IMG/VR virus record: IMGVR_UViG_3300005264_000075
Coordinates: 1 to 33,679 of that record
Length of the DNA stretch: 33,679 nucleotides
Reading direction: 5' to 3' (one strand)
Source of the DNA: a virus
The position numbers and the translations under genes were made by a program. The notes beneath the pieces were generated by a model. The model was not told the origin of the DNA and did not search any database. It saw only the letters and a list, made by a program, of their open reading frames with translations. This document shows, one piece after another, positions 5,907 to 12,309 of this stretch; position 1 is the first letter of the stretch, and every line of letters starts with the position of its first letter.

Positions 5907-6150
5907 CTTTGTTTTTATTACTGTAACGAAACTATTGTTAGCGTTTGCAGTCCTAACACTAGGCATACTATACGCAGCACTTATCGAACTATGGTTTTTA
6001 GGAGCAATGGTCGGTTTTATTTGTGCATATGGTATCGCTGTGCTAATATGGAGTCGTGCCGACAGAAAGGAAGAAGCAAGGAGGGAACTTGAACAAAAAC
6101 GACAGTATATTAGACTACATAGGGTTGCAGGACCTACCAGAGACGTATAA
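5854..6150 (+). CDS. Small membrane protein with two transmembrane segments
   Basis: Residues about 22-43 (FITVTKLLLAFAVLTLGILY) and 47-66 (LWFLGAMVGFICAYGIAVLI) are two hydrophobic segments joined by a short turn. They are followed by a highly charged, basic tail (RADRKEEARRELEQKR), so both ends probably face the cytoplasm. It overlaps the ribbon-helix-helix gene by 53 bases and the zinc-ribbon gene by 62 bases. Its place in the early operon argues against a lysis role; interaction with a host membrane target is possible. Function unknown. Confidence 0.55.
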   Translation: MLKQPYSNGKNTLVKRFNFVFITVTKLLLAFAVLTLGILYAALIELWFLGAMVGFICAYGIAVLIWSRADRKEEARRELEQKRQYIRLHRVAGPTRDV

Positions 6151-6298
6151 CACCACGCCTGTAAAATGTGCCTGTGGTTCAACTATCTTCAACAAGACAA
6201 ACACAAAAGACAAATTCAACTGTGCGGACTGCAACAAAGTGCTAGAACTTAAAAAACAATACAAGGAAGAATCATGCAGAAAACCTTTGGACGTATAG
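6089..6298 (+). CDS. Small zinc-ribbon protein, 69 residues
   Basis: Cys27-x-Cys29 and Cys45-x2-Cys48 form a zinc-ribbon-like pattern (KCACGS ... FNCADCNK). The start is taken as TTG at 6089, because AAGGAGGG stands four bases before it; an in-frame GTG at 6056 would add eleven residues but has no Shine-Dalgarno sequence. It overlaps the membrane-protein gene and the next gene by 25 bases. Small zinc ribbons in early operons often modify host transcription or replication enzymes, but the target cannot be read here. Confidence 0.55.
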   Translation: MNKNDSILDYIGLQDLPETYNTTPVKCACGSTIFNKTNTKDKFNCADCNKVLELKKQYKEESCRKPLDV

Positions 6299-6789
6299 AC
6301 GACAAGATCGTAAGGAGCAGCTACAACGTGTTCTCTGTTAAGCTAGTGAAGCAAGCCGTTAACAGGGTCAACCTACTACTAGACCTAACAGTAGACAAGC
6401 GAGGCTTTGCAGAAATGCCACTATGCCTAGTGTGCTGCTCAAGGTCCAAGGCACAGTATTTCTACCCGCAGAACGCTGCAGTTTGTATGCGTTGCGCCAC
6501 GGACTTACGAAAGATAAAGACGTTCCTAAAGGCTCGGCTTGGAACAATGACTCCTCCTGAGCAGACCAAGAACAGGCGTATATTAATATCAGAAGATAAC
6601 GGAGTTAAGCGACGCATCGAAGAGACTATCAGGACGACACAAATTAAGGAAGGCGAGCTAGATGACGCTAGACCCTACATTGATAAACGAAAAGAACTAC
6701 TAAACGACCTTATCGAGAAGCTACATTTCGTGGACCATAGCGAGGCGATCACGTACAAGGCTCGACTTAACAGGAAGCTTGGCTTATGA
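6274..6789 (+). CDS. Hypothetical protein with zinc-finger motif, 171 residues
   Basis: Cys51-x2-Cys54 and Cys71-x2-Cys74 (CLVCC ... CMRC) are spaced as in a treble-clef or zinc-ribbon site. The C-terminal half is highly charged and helical (IEETIRTTQIKEGELDDAR, then KRKELLNDLIEKL), possibly a coiled coil. It directly precedes and overlaps the RusA resolvase gene (ATGA), so a role in recombination or replication is plausible, though no family was recognised. Start ATG follows AAGGAAG. Confidence 0.65.
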   Translation: MQKTFGRIDDKIVRSSYNVFSVKLVKQAVNRVNLLLDLTVDKRGFAEMPLCLVCCSRSKAQYFYPQNAAVCMRCATDLRKIKTFLKARLGTMTPPEQTKNRRILISEDNGVKRRIEETIRTTQIKEGELDDARPYIDKRKELLNDLIEKLHFVDHSEAITYKARLNRKLGL

Positions 6790-7118
6790 CACTTGTCCTT
6801 GACTTAAACAACGTAAAGCTTGCTAGTATCAACAACAAGTATATTAGCAGACAGTACATTTTAACAAAGGAATACAGGAACTTTAAGAAACTGGCGACAA
6901 AGGCATGTGCGAAACTAAACATGGACCCACCATATAAGATTACGATTATGTTTAAAATGTACAAGGACATTGACGCCCCTCTGAAACCCGTATTAGACGC
7001 CCTTGAGACAGCAGGCATTATTACTAACGACAGGTATGTAACTGAGTTACACATACACAAAGAAACAATAAAACGAGGACACCCAGAAGCAGTAAAGGTC
7101 TGGGTCGAGGGAGTATAG
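6786..7118 (+). CDS. RusA-family Holliday junction resolvase
   Basis: The 110-residue length and the motif DIDAPLKPVLDALETAG (about residues 60-76) followed by ITNDRYV (about 78-84) are characteristic of RusA, where conserved aspartates in these segments bind the catalytic metal. RusA homodimers cut four-way DNA junctions, resolving recombination or branched replication intermediates before packaging. The start is coupled to the preceding zinc-finger gene by an ATGA overlap, and the Dam-like methyltransferase follows after two bases. Confidence 0.85.
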   Translation: MTLVLDLNNVKLASINNKYISRQYILTKEYRNFKKLATKACAKLNMDPPYKITIMFKMYKDIDAPLKPVLDALETAGIITNDRYVTELHIHKETIKRGHPEAVKVWVEGV

Positions 7119-7120
7119 TT

Positions 7121-7585
7121 ATGTTTAAAGCAAAAGGTAAGTCAGATAATTGGCGCACGCCTCAATGGTTGTTCGATCGACTAAACGCAATGTTCAATTT
7201 CACGATAGACGCAGCATGTTCAGAGGATAACTGCAAAGTGTTTGTCGAGCCTAACCATGGTACACGATGGACGCAGAGGTATGAAAACGGATTAGACGGT
7301 AGATGGATTTACGAACGAGTATTCTGCAATCCGCCGTTTAGTAAGAAAGCAGCGTGGATAGAGAAAATGCACGATGAAGTTATAAACAGAGGTTGCCCTT
7401 TATGCGTGATGATACTACCTATGTGTTTAGACACGAAAGTTTTCAACAAATACATCAACGGCGTGTTTCATTGGGAACACCTGCCATACAGGGTAAGCTT
7501 TTTAGACGAAAACAATAAGCCAGTAAACGGCAACCCCTCAGGCACGATCGTTGTGTATGCGTGGAAACAAATTGAAAGGAGTTAA
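7121..7585 (+). CDS. Phage DNA N6-adenine methyltransferase (Dam-like)
   Basis: The protein matches the phage Dam family: an N-terminal WRTPQWLFDRLN segment, FTIDAACS (SAM-binding strand), and the catalytic N-P-P-F at about residues 70-73 (VFCNPPFSK), with a later PSGTIVVYAW strand. The 154-residue length is usual for this single-domain family. It methylates adenine and is the second of three methyltransferase types in the operon. A GAGGGAG sequence lies upstream of the ATG. Confidence 0.85.
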   Translation: MFKAKGKSDNWRTPQWLFDRLNAMFNFTIDAACSEDNCKVFVEPNHGTRWTQRYENGLDGRWIYERVFCNPPFSKKAAWIEKMHDEVINRGCPLCVMILPMCLDTKVFNKYINGVFHWEHLPYRVSFLDENNKPVNGNPSGTIVVYAWKQIERS

Positions 7586-7586
7586 C

Positions 7587-7709
7587 ATGACAGTTGAAGA
7601 AATGTTTATCGACATAATGATTGAAGCAGAATACTACAAGGGTTTTGGTAGTTGGAGCAACGACTCTTGTATACTGATGCAGGTATACGCTGAGTTGCTG
7701 TATTGCTAA
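7587..7709 (+). CDS. Very small hypothetical protein, 40 residues
   Basis: Unrecognised. The evidence is positional: a strong AAAGGAG five bases before the ATG, exact fit between two methyltransferase genes, and a seven-base overlap with the next start. The product is acidic and helical, with MTVEEMFIDIMIEAEYY at its N-terminus and two cysteines near the end. Confidence 0.5.
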   Translation: MTVEEMFIDIMIEAEYYKGFGSWSNDSCILMQVYAELLYC

Positions 7710-8473
7710 AGCCCTACTACGAAACAAAGCTAGGTAAACTTTATATGGGTGATTGCTTGGAGGTTATGCCACAGCTTGACGTTGAGGTTGACTTGGTTTT
7801 AACTGACCCTCCTTACGGCACTACTGCTTGTAAATGGGACAGCATTATCCCTTTTGAGCCTATGTGGCAAGGGTTAGCCAAGTTAGTCAAACCCAACAGG
7901 GCTATTGCGTTGTTTGCTCAAAACCCATTTGCAGCTAAACTCATAGGGTCTAATATCAGCAGCTTTAAACATGAGTTCGTTTGGCAAAAAAACGCAGGCA
8001 GCAACTTCGGGTGTGTTAAGTTTCAACCCATGAGAGAACATGAGACTATTCTTGTTTTTTGCAAAGGGTCAGCTAACTACTACCCTCAGATGGAGGCTCG
8101 CAAAGGGGGAGGCTTGGCTAGGGTTACAAGCGGAGTTGTTAACTATGCGACAAAGACAGAAAATTACGGAGTTGCGTTAAGAGGTCAAGTGTCGTCAGCT
8201 CGACCAAAGGAAAGATACCCCAGCTCAGTACAGAAGTTTAACCGAGAGAGAGGGTTACACCCTACACAAAAGCCAGTTGCGTTAATGGAGTACCTGATTA
8301 AGACATACACCCTAGAAACCGAGCTAGTATTAGATTTTACAATAGGTTCAGGAACAACAGCCATTGCATGTGAGAACTTGGGCAGGCGTTGGATCGGCAT
8401 CGAGAAAGAAGAAAAATACTGCGATATAGCGATTGAACGCTTAAAGAACGAAGCCCAACATGGGTTGTTTTAA
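7703..8473 (+). CDS. Site-specific DNA methyltransferase, N4-cytosine/N6-adenine beta type
   Basis: The catalytic motif TDPPYG is at residues 34-39 and the SAM-binding motif DFTIGSGTT near 212-220, so the motif order (IV before I) is that of the beta group. GLHPTQKPVALMEYLI just before the SAM motif is a strong family marker. The 256-residue size fits a free-standing enzyme. No restriction endonuclease is adjacent, so protection of phage DNA rather than a restriction-modification system is likely. The start is TTG, seven bases inside the previous gene, with GAG upstream. Its TAA overlaps the TAA of the convergent nuclease gene. Confidence 0.85.
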   Translation: MLKPYYETKLGKLYMGDCLEVMPQLDVEVDLVLTDPPYGTTACKWDSIIPFEPMWQGLAKLVKPNRAIALFAQNPFAAKLIGSNISSFKHEFVWQKNAGSNFGCVKFQPMREHETILVFCKGSANYYPQMEARKGGGLARVTSGVVNYATKTENYGVALRGQVSSARPKERYPSSVQKFNRERGLHPTQKPVALMEYLIKTYTLETELVLDFTIGSGTTAIACENLGRRWIGIEKEEKYCDIAIERLKNEAQHGLF

Positions 8474-9039
8474 AGGTCAAAGTATGGGGAGTGAAAGTCC
8501 ATAATCTTACCAAAGTATTCATCCATTGTTTTATACCTACTAGTCCGACACACGTCTAGCTCGTCCCTTAACCGAGGCAACAAGTCAAACTTTAAGTAGT
8601 CGTAGCACTCATGCTCAGTAGCCTCAGGATTAAGCTCAAGAAACAAGTCTAATTGCTTCAACACATACTTGTTGTATATCATGTGTCCGTGTACATGTAC
8701 TCCGTCTAACTTATACCCCTCCATACGCTTACCATTCATTTGGCTACTAACGTGAAACCCTACTACAGCAGCTCTTTGCACTACCTCGTGTGTTCTAAGC
8801 GACCATGGAATGATATGGTGTAATTGATAACCAGTCTTACGGTCATATAATTTTGGTAGTATCGCCCTTGAACCGAATGTTATTTTGCCATTCTTTAGCT
8901 TGTATTGAAGCGTCCTAAGGTTGTTTTGTTCGTTCTTCGTCCGTGTGTGCCAATACTTGCCTTTGCTGTGTATCTTCGGTCTGAACCTCTGTGCCTGTAG
9001 GTTTATTGATAGTAAGGTAATCAGTAAGAGTAGTTTCAT
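8470..9039 (-). CDS. Exported HNH/AHH-type nuclease at the end of the lysis module
   Basis: Residues 1-16 form a signal peptide: Lys2, a leucine-rich core and a likely signal-peptidase I site after LQA. The mature part holds YQLHHIIPWSL (His74-His75), Asn102, HVHGH (His115, His117, His119) and YN at 122-123, the order of the AHH branch of the HNH/Endonuclease VII superfamily: HH, a Gly-Phe-x-Val segment, Asn, then GH..YN. Family members are mostly secreted toxin nucleases. Here it lies downstream of endolysin and spanin genes in the same direction. AGGAG precedes the ATG by eight bases. It could act on DNA outside the cytoplasm or only after lysis; both are inference. Confidence 0.7.
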   Translation of the reverse strand: MKLLLLITLLSINLQAQRFRPKIHSKGKYWHTRTKNEQNNLRTLQYKLKNGKITFGSRAILPKLYDRKTGYQLHHIIPWSLRTHEVVQRAAVVGFHVSSQMNGKRMEGYKLDGVHVHGHMIYNKYVLKQLDLFLELNPEATEHECYDYLKFDLLPRLRDELDVCRTSRYKTMDEYFGKIMDFHSPYFDL

Positions 9040-9166
9040 AGGGGGTACTCCTGTAAAAATAGTCGTATATGTATGTTAATTGAACGCCAATAATCGTAAC
9101 TAGAGAGATCAAGGCGAGCCACTCAGCGAACGCCACAAAGTGCCTCGTCTGTTGTTTTATTGTCAT
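8915..9166 (-). CDS. Small membrane protein of the lysis module, 83 residues
   Basis: One hydrophobic segment, EWLALISLVTIIGVQLTYIY (about residues 15-34), is followed by a polar, threonine-rich tail of about 45 residues without further hydrophobic stretch. The frame overlaps the lipoprotein gene by 44 bases and the nuclease gene by 125 bases. Such a long overlap lowers confidence, but the clear membrane segment argues for a real protein. It could be a holin, antiholin or an i-spanin variant. Its ribosome-binding site (AAGAG) is weak. Confidence 0.45.
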   Translation of the reverse strand: MTIKQQTRHFVAFAEWLALISLVTIIGVQLTYIYDYFYRSTPYETTLTDYLTINKPTGTEVQTEDTQQRQVLAHTDEERTKQP

Positions 9167-9341
9167 TGATGTCTCTTAGTGTCGGGATAATTTCAGGTAC
9201 AAGTTCAACTATCTGCTCAAGCTTGGCTCTCTCAGGAAGCCGTACCTTCTTGTACACCATACAGTAGTTACTTGTGATACAAGGAGTCGAGCAAGCCACG
9301 AACAGAAAGAGACTCGTTAGCAACATGAAGCTTTTTAACAT
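9123..9341 (-). CDS. Lipoprotein, probable o-spanin (Rz1-like)
   Basis: The N-terminus MLKSFMLLTSLFLFVAC carries a lipobox ending at Cys17, with Ser at position +2, which favours the outer membrane. The mature chain is about 56 residues. The gene starts 74 bases inside the preceding small gene in another frame, the nested arrangement typical of Rz/Rz1 spanin pairs, which fuse inner and outer membranes in the last step of lysis. The mature part is not especially proline-rich, unlike lambda Rz1. It is followed by an overlapping membrane-protein gene. Confidence 0.55.
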   Translation of the reverse strand: MLKSFMLLTSLFLFVACSTPCITSNYCMVYKKVRLPERAKLEQIVELVPEIIPTLRDINDNKTTDEALCGVR

Positions 9342-9456
9342 TGTTAATATCCTCTATTAGTTTGACGTTCATTTCGTTGATAGTGTCTGACTTGCCTTGC
9401 CGATAAGACAAGTAGGCCACTACAGCCCTATCGACAAGTTTTAAAATTACTTCCAC
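9268..9456 (-). CDS. Short helical protein, possible i-spanin (Rz-like)
   Basis: A 62-residue protein with an amphipathic to weakly hydrophobic N-terminus (VILKLVDRAVVAYLSY) followed by a charged helical region (VKLIEDINNVKKLHVANES) and a C-terminal RGLLDSLYHK. The overall plan matches short Rz-like proteins of podovirus-type lysis cassettes, and the nested lipoprotein frame supports this. The membrane segment contains Asp and Arg, so insertion is not certain. The start is GTG, sharing its G with the TAG of the holin-like gene; AAGAGAG is the ribosome-binding site. Confidence 0.5.
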   Translation of the reverse strand: MEVILKLVDRAVVAYLSYRQGKSDTINEMNVKLIEDINNVKKLHVANESLSVRGLLDSLYHK

Positions 9457-9635
9457 TATCTCTCTTTAATAAGAACCAAGATAAAGCTAGACAAAGCTAT
9501 ACCTAAGCCCATAATTGAATTACTTAATTCAGGAGCTAGATTAACACCTAACACTGTACCAAGCACCGTAAACAAACCAACATAAGTCGATTTTTCTTTT
9601 AACCTGTCTAAAATAAAACTAAAAAACTTGTTCAT
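9456..9635 (-). CDS. Holin-like small membrane protein, 59 residues
   Basis: The frame has an excellent ribosome-binding site (AAGGAGGG, five bases from the ATG) and fills the gap between the endolysin and the spanin-like genes. The product has a basic amphipathic N-terminus (FILDRLKEKSTYVG), two hydrophobic stretches (LFTVLGTVLGVNL and IMGLGIALSSFILVLI) and a charged end, IKER. This resembles small phage proteins commonly annotated as holins next to an M15 or lysozyme endolysin. Its stop overlaps the GTG start of the next gene. Confidence 0.6.
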   Translation of the reverse strand: MNKFFSFILDRLKEKSTYVGLFTVLGTVLGVNLAPELSNSIMGLGIALSSFILVLIKER

Positions 9636-9646
9636 AGTAACCCTCC

Positions 9647-10018
9647 TTATTTATATAACCAAACAACATCAGGCGATTTGCCTGTATCAACATCTACATG
9701 AACGTACGTTGTACCTACCCCAATACGATCAAATCCAACCATGATTGCTGCATGCAAAACCTGATACCTTTCTCTGCTACCAATAGTTGATATGTCAACA
9801 GCGGTACAGCTCCTTTTACCGCTACTCACATGCGAACTATCATCGTTACTCTTGATATGCCTGTTGTGCTGGATACACCTGCAACAGCTTGTTACATCAA
9901 GCATCCTACCAACTCTGTGACACATTTGGTTAAGCTTAACTACAAGCTCGTTTGACACGTTGTTAGTTCCGCAACCACATTTACAAGCTAAATCTTCTGC
10001 TTTGTAGTGCTCAAACAT
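9647..10018 (-). CDS. Endolysin, M15-family peptidase
   Basis: The 123-residue protein follows the short M15 peptidase plan: ACKCGCGTNNVSNELVVKLN at the N-terminus, VTSCCRCIQHN (where family members have a TSGYRCxxHN segment), then SSHVSSGKRSCTAVDIS with zinc ligands His63 and Asp75, and YVHVDVD with His107 and Asp109. The spacing between His63 and Asp75 is a few residues longer than the usual SxHxxGxAxD. It should cut peptide cross-links in peptidoglycan. There is no signal peptide, so release would need a holin. Its ATG directly follows the TAA of the upstream membrane-protein gene. Confidence 0.8.
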   Translation of the reverse strand: MFEHYKAEDLACKCGCGTNNVSNELVVKLNQMCHRVGRMLDVTSCCRCIQHNRHIKSNDDSSHVSSGKRSCTAVDISTIGSRERYQVLHAAIMVGFDRIGVGTTYVHVDVDTGKSPDVVWLYK

Positions 10019-10264
10019 TTAACAATCACTCCTCTTTGCAAGCTCTATCCTGTTGTCTGTTATCTTACCATACAATCGGTTAGATGTTAACTCGCAATGT
10101 GACCTACAGCTTGTCAACCTTGTATCTATTTTGTCAAACTTCTTGTCTATCTTATCAAGCGTCTTGTTCTGTTGCCTTAAATGATAACCCACAAAAGACA
10201 TAACTAATATACCGATTAGCGTTGTAAGTGAGCCAATGACTGCGTAGAGCTGAGACGTATCCAT
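10019..10264 (-). CDS. Membrane-anchored coiled-coil protein (possible holin), 81 residues
   Basis: One transmembrane helix (LYAVIGSLTTLIGILVMSFV, residues 6-25) is followed by a coiled-coil stretch, QNKTLDKIDKKFDKIDTRL, and a cytoplasmic-type polar tail with two cysteines. The plan of an N-terminal membrane helix plus coiled coil is seen in several phage lysis accessory proteins. It precedes the endolysin with no gap (TAAATG). GAGG stands seven bases from the ATG. Confidence 0.65.
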   Translation of the reverse strand: MDTSQLYAVIGSLTTLIGILVMSFVGYHLRQQNKTLDKIDKKFDKIDTRLTSCRSHCELTSNRLYGKITDNRIELAKRSDC

Positions 10265-10371
10265 CTGTTTACCTCGTTGTTTTGTTTTTTTGGGCTGCTA
10301 AAGAATAACATAATGAAAAATATCATTGCTATAAAACACAATATCTGAGTCAACCTTAATACCTTAATCAT
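10216..10371 (-). CDS. Small membrane protein at the head of the lysis module, 51 residues
   Basis: The frame begins MIKVLRLTQILCFIAMIFFI, a single strongly hydrophobic segment (residues about 9-24), followed by a polar tail of about 27 residues (SSPKKQNNEVNRW and on). AAGGAG is eight bases before the ATG, and the gene begins 12 bases after the glycine-rich frame ends. Its 3' part overlaps the following gene by 49 bases, so the tail may be dispensable. It may be a holin or antiholin. Confidence 0.5.
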   Translation of the reverse strand: MIKVLRLTQILCFIAMIFFIMLFFSSPKKQNNEVNRWIRLSSTQSLAHLQR

Positions 10372-10383
10372 ATTGTCCACTCC

Positions 10384-11160
10384 TTATGAAACATCTGAAG
10401 AACTCCCTGCTGAACCTGCAGTACCATTAGAACCAGCAGTTCCGTGGTTTGACCCATTGACTGACTGACCTGCTGCTCCGCCACTACCAGCACTTCCGCC
10501 TGTAGTTGTTATTGTCCATGACTGACTATCTGTTCCACCAATCTTGTATACGAATTTACCACCAGAGCCACCAGCAGCACCACCGCCACCACCGCCACCA
10601 TGTTCTTTCGTTGCTCCACTAGTTGTGTGATTAGCGTCACCACCATCTCCACCATCAGCTCCGTCTCCACCAGCTACTGTTACAGTACCACTACCAGAAG
10701 CATTACCTGCAATACTAATATATAATCCTTGTCCGTGATACGCCCTTGAAGCACCACTACCGCCAGCTCCTTCTGCGTCATCACCAGCATCACTTACAAC
10801 AGCATCTTCGCCATCGTTACCTGTATTGCCGTATATAGAAACAGCCGAGCCACCTGACGTTCCATACCCATTGCCTCCAGCACCTGATAAACTGGCACTA
10901 GCATTTCCACCGCCACCACTGTTACCAGCAGAACCACCGCCACCGTTTCCAGTAGAGTCGTTTCCGCCATCATCGGCGTTATGCCCTGCCCCACCATCAC
11001 CACCGTTTGATTGTGCTATTGTGTATGACAGACTTTCAGAGTCCCATGCAGTCTTAGCAAATGTCCCAGCACCAGTGCCTTTTAAACACTCGATAGTTCC
11101 GTTGTTAACTAATGCACCATCGCATCTTATAGTTACCCAAGCAGTACCCTCAAATAAGCC
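10384..11160 (-). CDS. Glycine-rich C-terminal extension in the -1 frame (adhesin tip), no own start codon
   Basis: This is an uninterrupted 258-codon frame with no ATG, GTG or TTG anywhere in it, so it cannot be started conventionally. It opens three bases after an in-frame TAA at 11161-11163 and overlaps the last 28 bases of the 390-residue gene; a -1 shift within 11133-11160 would fuse the two into about 640 residues. It reads FEGTAWVTIRCDGALVNNGT, then long GGxGG-type stretches such as NGGGGSAGNSGGGGNAS and HGGGGGGAAGGSGGKF. Such sequences occur in phage adhesins (gp38-like), where polyglycine-II helices present host-binding loops. No classical X-XXY-YYZ slip site is visible in the overlap, so a real frameshift mutation or a sequence error is also possible. 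Confidence 0.7.
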   Translation of the reverse strand, partial: GLFEGTAWVTIRCDGALVNNGTIECLKGTGAGTFAKTAWDSESLSYTIAQSNGGDGGAGHNADDGGNDSTGNGGGGSAGNSGGGGNASASLSGAGGNGYGTSGGSAVSIYGNTGNDGEDAVVSDAGDDAEGAGGSGASRAYHGQGLYISIAGNASGSGTVTVAGGDGADGGDGGDANHTTSGATKEHGGGGGGGAAGGSGGKFVYKIGGTDSQSWTITTTGGSAGSGGAAGQSVNGSNHGTAGSNGTAGSAGSSSDVS

Positions 11161-12305
11161 TTAACGATTGAGCTAGTACCAAGCTTTATGTTCGGGCTAC
11201 TTCCTGCTGTTCCAGGCCACTCAACTATCTCCCATGTCATTGTACTTGTCTGACCATTATCAGACTGAACAAGTCGTAACGTCGTGGCTGCTGTTATTCT
11301 TAAATTAACATACCCTCTAGGAAACGCTGTTCCTGTACCTGTAGATTTATTGCTCTCCCCCATTACGGACGTGTTAGCAACCGTTACAGAAGATATTGTT
11401 ACATCTTCTATCTCTTCTTCGCCCGAGCCTGCCATCACGTGGGAATCTTCTCTTGTTACAACCATCTTACCGTCGCCAGTATCAGAGTTCTCTACAATGT
11501 AGGTTACAAATTCCTTGTCTGTTAAACCTGTAGAAGTAGTTGCACTAACAGACAACACTGTTGTTGAACTTAACCAAGTCATTGTACTAGCATCATCAAG
11601 CCCACAAGTGCCTGTTGTGTCATATCTATATGTGGTGTGTATAAAAGCTTTAGTTAAATCAGCTACGGTAAAGCCCATAGTGTGGTTACCAGAAGCATCA
11701 TAGCTTTCTGCGTGGACAGTCCAGTTACTACCTGTAAACTCTACAGCAGCGTATGAAACTGTTCCATTAGAACCACTATCACCACGTTGAAAAGTTATTA
11801 TATTAGATGCTAAAGTTGCGGTCCATAAACCACGCTGGTAATTGTTCCTTGCGGTATACGCCGTAGATTGCCCTGTAATAAAAGGCACTACATCACTATC
11901 ACTTGATATGCTAGTTATTGCACTTGTTGCATCACTTGTTGAGGTACAAGCTAAAGAAGATTGCTCTCTAACTTTAATTTCGTTATCACCACCACTTGAA
12001 CCAACGTAGCAAATTATTTCCCAATCAATCCTACAGTTGTTAGCTGAGCCAACCCTTGTAAATGTGAAACCAGATGAACTTACTGCTGATATATAACAAG
12101 TAACATCATCAGCGTTTTGGCTTCCACCGCCTGACGTTCTACCCATGCCTGAGTAATGTGTGCTTGTTATCCTAAGGAACCAACCATCACTAGCATAGCT
12201 TGACGGCATGTCATAGTCTGTACCTTCAACCAAAGATAGAGCGGTATTGCCTGATGCAATTACGCTAGTGCCTCTTACTACCTCAAAATCTGGTGTTACA
12301 GCCAT
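11133..12305 (-). CDS. Putative tail adhesin / receptor-binding protein, 390 residues (0-frame part)
   Basis: The protein is rich in Ser, Thr and Gly and predicted all-beta. Two related halves each hold a segment with a Trp-bearing strand (SDGWFLRITS, RIDWEIICYVG and, near the end, TSTMTWEIVEWPG), suggesting repeated beta-sandwich domains. It ends IKLGTSSIVKAYLRVLLG; the phrase IKLGTS..KAYL is reminiscent of linkers in phage tail proteins that continue further, consistent with the glycine-rich -1 frame being its natural continuation. It follows the 964-residue fibre after four bases and presumably joins the same adhesion apparatus. Confidence 0.7.
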   Translation of the reverse strand: MAVTPDFEVVRGTSVIASGNTALSLVEGTDYDMPSSYASDGWFLRITSTHYSGMGRTSGGGSQNADDVTCYISAVSSSGFTFTRVGSANNCRIDWEIICYVGSSGGDNEIKVREQSSLACTSTSDATSAITSISSDSDVVPFITGQSTAYTARNNYQRGLWTATLASNIITFQRGDSGSNGTVSYAAVEFTGSNWTVHAESYDASGNHTMGFTVADLTKAFIHTTYRYDTTGTCGLDDASTMTWLSSTTVLSVSATTSTGLTDKEFVTYIVENSDTGDGKMVVTREDSHVMAGSGEEEIEDVTISSVTVANTSVMGESNKSTGTGTAFPRGYVNLRITAATTLRLVQSDNGQTSTMTWEIVEWPGTAGSSPNIKLGTSSIVKAYLRVLLG

Positions 12306-12309
12306 TGTC

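Noticed and set aside
10794-11164. Open frames on both strands over the glycine-rich region
   Set aside because: They are shifted or antisense readings of GGN repeats (giving Val/Met-rich or Pro-rich products) and have no ribosome-binding sites.
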